A DNA stretch of 64,000 nucleotides from contig OY740767.1 of assembly GCA_963513935.1 (NCBI GenBank), positions 154,758,431 to 154,822,430 of the forward strand, in the 5' to 3' direction. Below are positions 62,601 to 64,000 of this stretch, one piece after another; within the stretch, counting starts at the first letter, position 1; every line of letters starts with the position of its first letter. A program made the position numbers and the translations under genes. The notes beneath the pieces are model-generated. The model was not told the origin of the DNA and did no database searches. It saw nothing but the letters and a program-made list of their open reading frames with translations. This DNA comes from Aphrophora alni. Lineage: Eukaryota > Arthropoda > Insecta > Hemiptera > Aphrophoridae.

Positions 62601-63487
62601 TGGCCTCATTTTAAAGTTTGATTTACGGTGAAGACGCCTTTATGACACAAGAGAATCTACTTTAAAAACAAAATGGCGGATAGATAGAACTCTAAGCAGT
62701 CTAGGAAATTTATTTACATACATTTTATAACTTTGGAGATGTTATATTAATTTTTTAATCTACTTTTTTATTTATTTATTTTGAATATTTTGAATAATAA
62801 TTATTATTAGATATTAATAATTCAATATTATTTTAATTACCTGCTATATGTTTAGTTGTTCCTAAACTTGCAAAATGTGGAAATATAAATAACACACCTG
62901 ACACAACGTATTACTTAAAAAACAAACCTTAATTTATTTAAGCAACATGTCAAAGAATCATAAAAACGTACATCTATTCCATTAGTGTCTAAAATTTCTT
63001 CATTCATTCCACAAGCATTCCTTAATGTTATGTAATATACAAATTTATCTTAACTAATTGTCTTTCCTTATGCTAGACTTTATTACTAAAAAAAAAACAT
63101 CAAGTTTCCACAATTGGCGTTAATTTTTAATGAAATTAATCTGTAATTTGAATTACTTTTATTTTTTTATACACAAACAATTATTTCCTTTATAAAATTA
63201 AACTTTATTATAATCTTTATTCAATTTGTTAGTTATTAATTTATTTAATTAATTCTCTTATCTCTTTTTGGGGTCGTTAGGTTCTTTTATGGCTCAATTA
63301 AAGTGAATTATTTTAGAAAAATGAATTTATAATTTTAAAGTGAACAAGAATTTTAAATTGTACTTATCGTTGGTACTGCTTTCCAATTTTGATCGACGAG
63401 ACACTTTCCACACACAACACAACGATGGCTTTAAATTTGATTTAGATATATAAAAAAACAAAACACTCCACACACTATCTCCAACAC

Positions 63488-63658
63488 TTAATCCTGGAAT
63501 TCGGACTGATGATCCTCTTCAAATCTCCACTGGCGATGAATTAGTTCTTCCGACTCTTCTCTCGAACAATTCTTCCAAAATATTTTAATCTGCTCCAAAA
63601 TCTCAGCAAACTTTTGACTAAAAACTACTAACTCTCTTTTCAACTTTGATTCAACTAA
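63488..63658 (-). other. Unassigned open frame in a purine-rich terminal region
   Basis: The last 500 bases of the window are strongly purine-rich on the bottom strand (long GA-rich runs, few stops). Within it a 56-codon frame without ATG, open from a stop at 63659-63661 to TAA at 63488-63490, reads QKFAEILEQIKIFWKNCSRE then ESEELIHRQWRFEEDHQSEF. It could be a terminal exon of a bottom-strand gene entering from the right, or an LTR/leader region of a retroelement. I cannot decide. Confidence 0.25.
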
Positions 63659-64000
63659 TTAATTTTCTCGACGTATTGACACAGAGAACCCTAGTCTCGT
63701 GTTCAATCTAACTCCCTTTTTCTGTCCCACAGAATGCTCTCTGTCCCTAAGACCTCCTCTCACCACTCCAGATTTTAGACTCCTCTTCAAATTTTCGACG
63801 CCAAAAACCTCTCCCTTCTTCCCAAACTTTCCTTCGCTTTCACCCCTCCGATTCGCTCGCTGAATTCTCGATTTCTCCCCAGATGTTGTTCTTTTTTCCT
63901 AGTGGCTGTATTTTTTTAAATTCGTTAGCTTTCACCATGTGGCTGTTTTCCGATTGGCCGACCTAATTCCTTTTGTCGGTTTCTCATGTTTTTTAGAAGT

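Overview
Organism. This is AT-rich eukaryotic, almost certainly insect, DNA. Genes are split by GT-AG introns (one GC-AG), most of the window is intron or intergenic sequence, and it is full of decayed animal-type transposons (piggyBac, mariner, Tigger/pogo, hAT-like MITEs, Penelope-like and Jockey/I-like retroelements). The dispersed low-copy repeats look like those of sap-sucking Hemiptera, but that last step is inference. There is no prokaryotic gene organisation. Layout. Positions 1-5244 are mostly first-intron sequence of a bottom-strand cytoplasmic poly(A)-binding protein gene. Its first coding exon is 5245-5443, its inferred 5' UTR 5444-5736, and a TATA box lies at 5761-5767. Only the N-terminal half-RRM is in the window; the rest lies beyond the left edge. 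On the top strand, 9637-24365 carries five exons of an NSE2/NSMCE2-type SUMO E3 ligase (SMC5/6 complex subunit), ending in a complete SP-RING. Its introns hold a Tigger deletion derivative, a Penelope-like RT with a foldback MITE inside it, a piggyBac pseudogene, a second foldback copy with a long hairpin, a Penelope tail and a dead mariner. From 24366 to about 30044 there is intergenic DNA with two bottom-strand LINE remnants. Positions 30045-50098 are one uninterrupted 20-kb satellite array built from an 85-bp monomer with 80-, 79- and 88-bp length variants and local higher-order repeats. Positions 50099-55640 are repeat-rich intergenic DNA. Positions 55983-58633 hold a two-exon gene for an 88-residue Ser/Arg-rich coiled-coil protein that I do not recognise, with a hAT-type MITE in its intron. 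The rest, to 64000, is AT-rich sequence with dispersed repeats and a foldback element; the last 500 bases are strikingly purine-rich on the bottom strand. How the genes relate. The poly(A)-binding protein and NSE2 genes diverge from the 5.4-9.6 kb interval, but the NSE2 first exon was not found, so a shared promoter cannot be shown. The three genes have no obvious functional link. The main novelty candidates are the satellite array, its internal dyad and higher-order structure, and the apparent TOP plus A-rich architecture of the poly(A)-binding protein 5' UTR.
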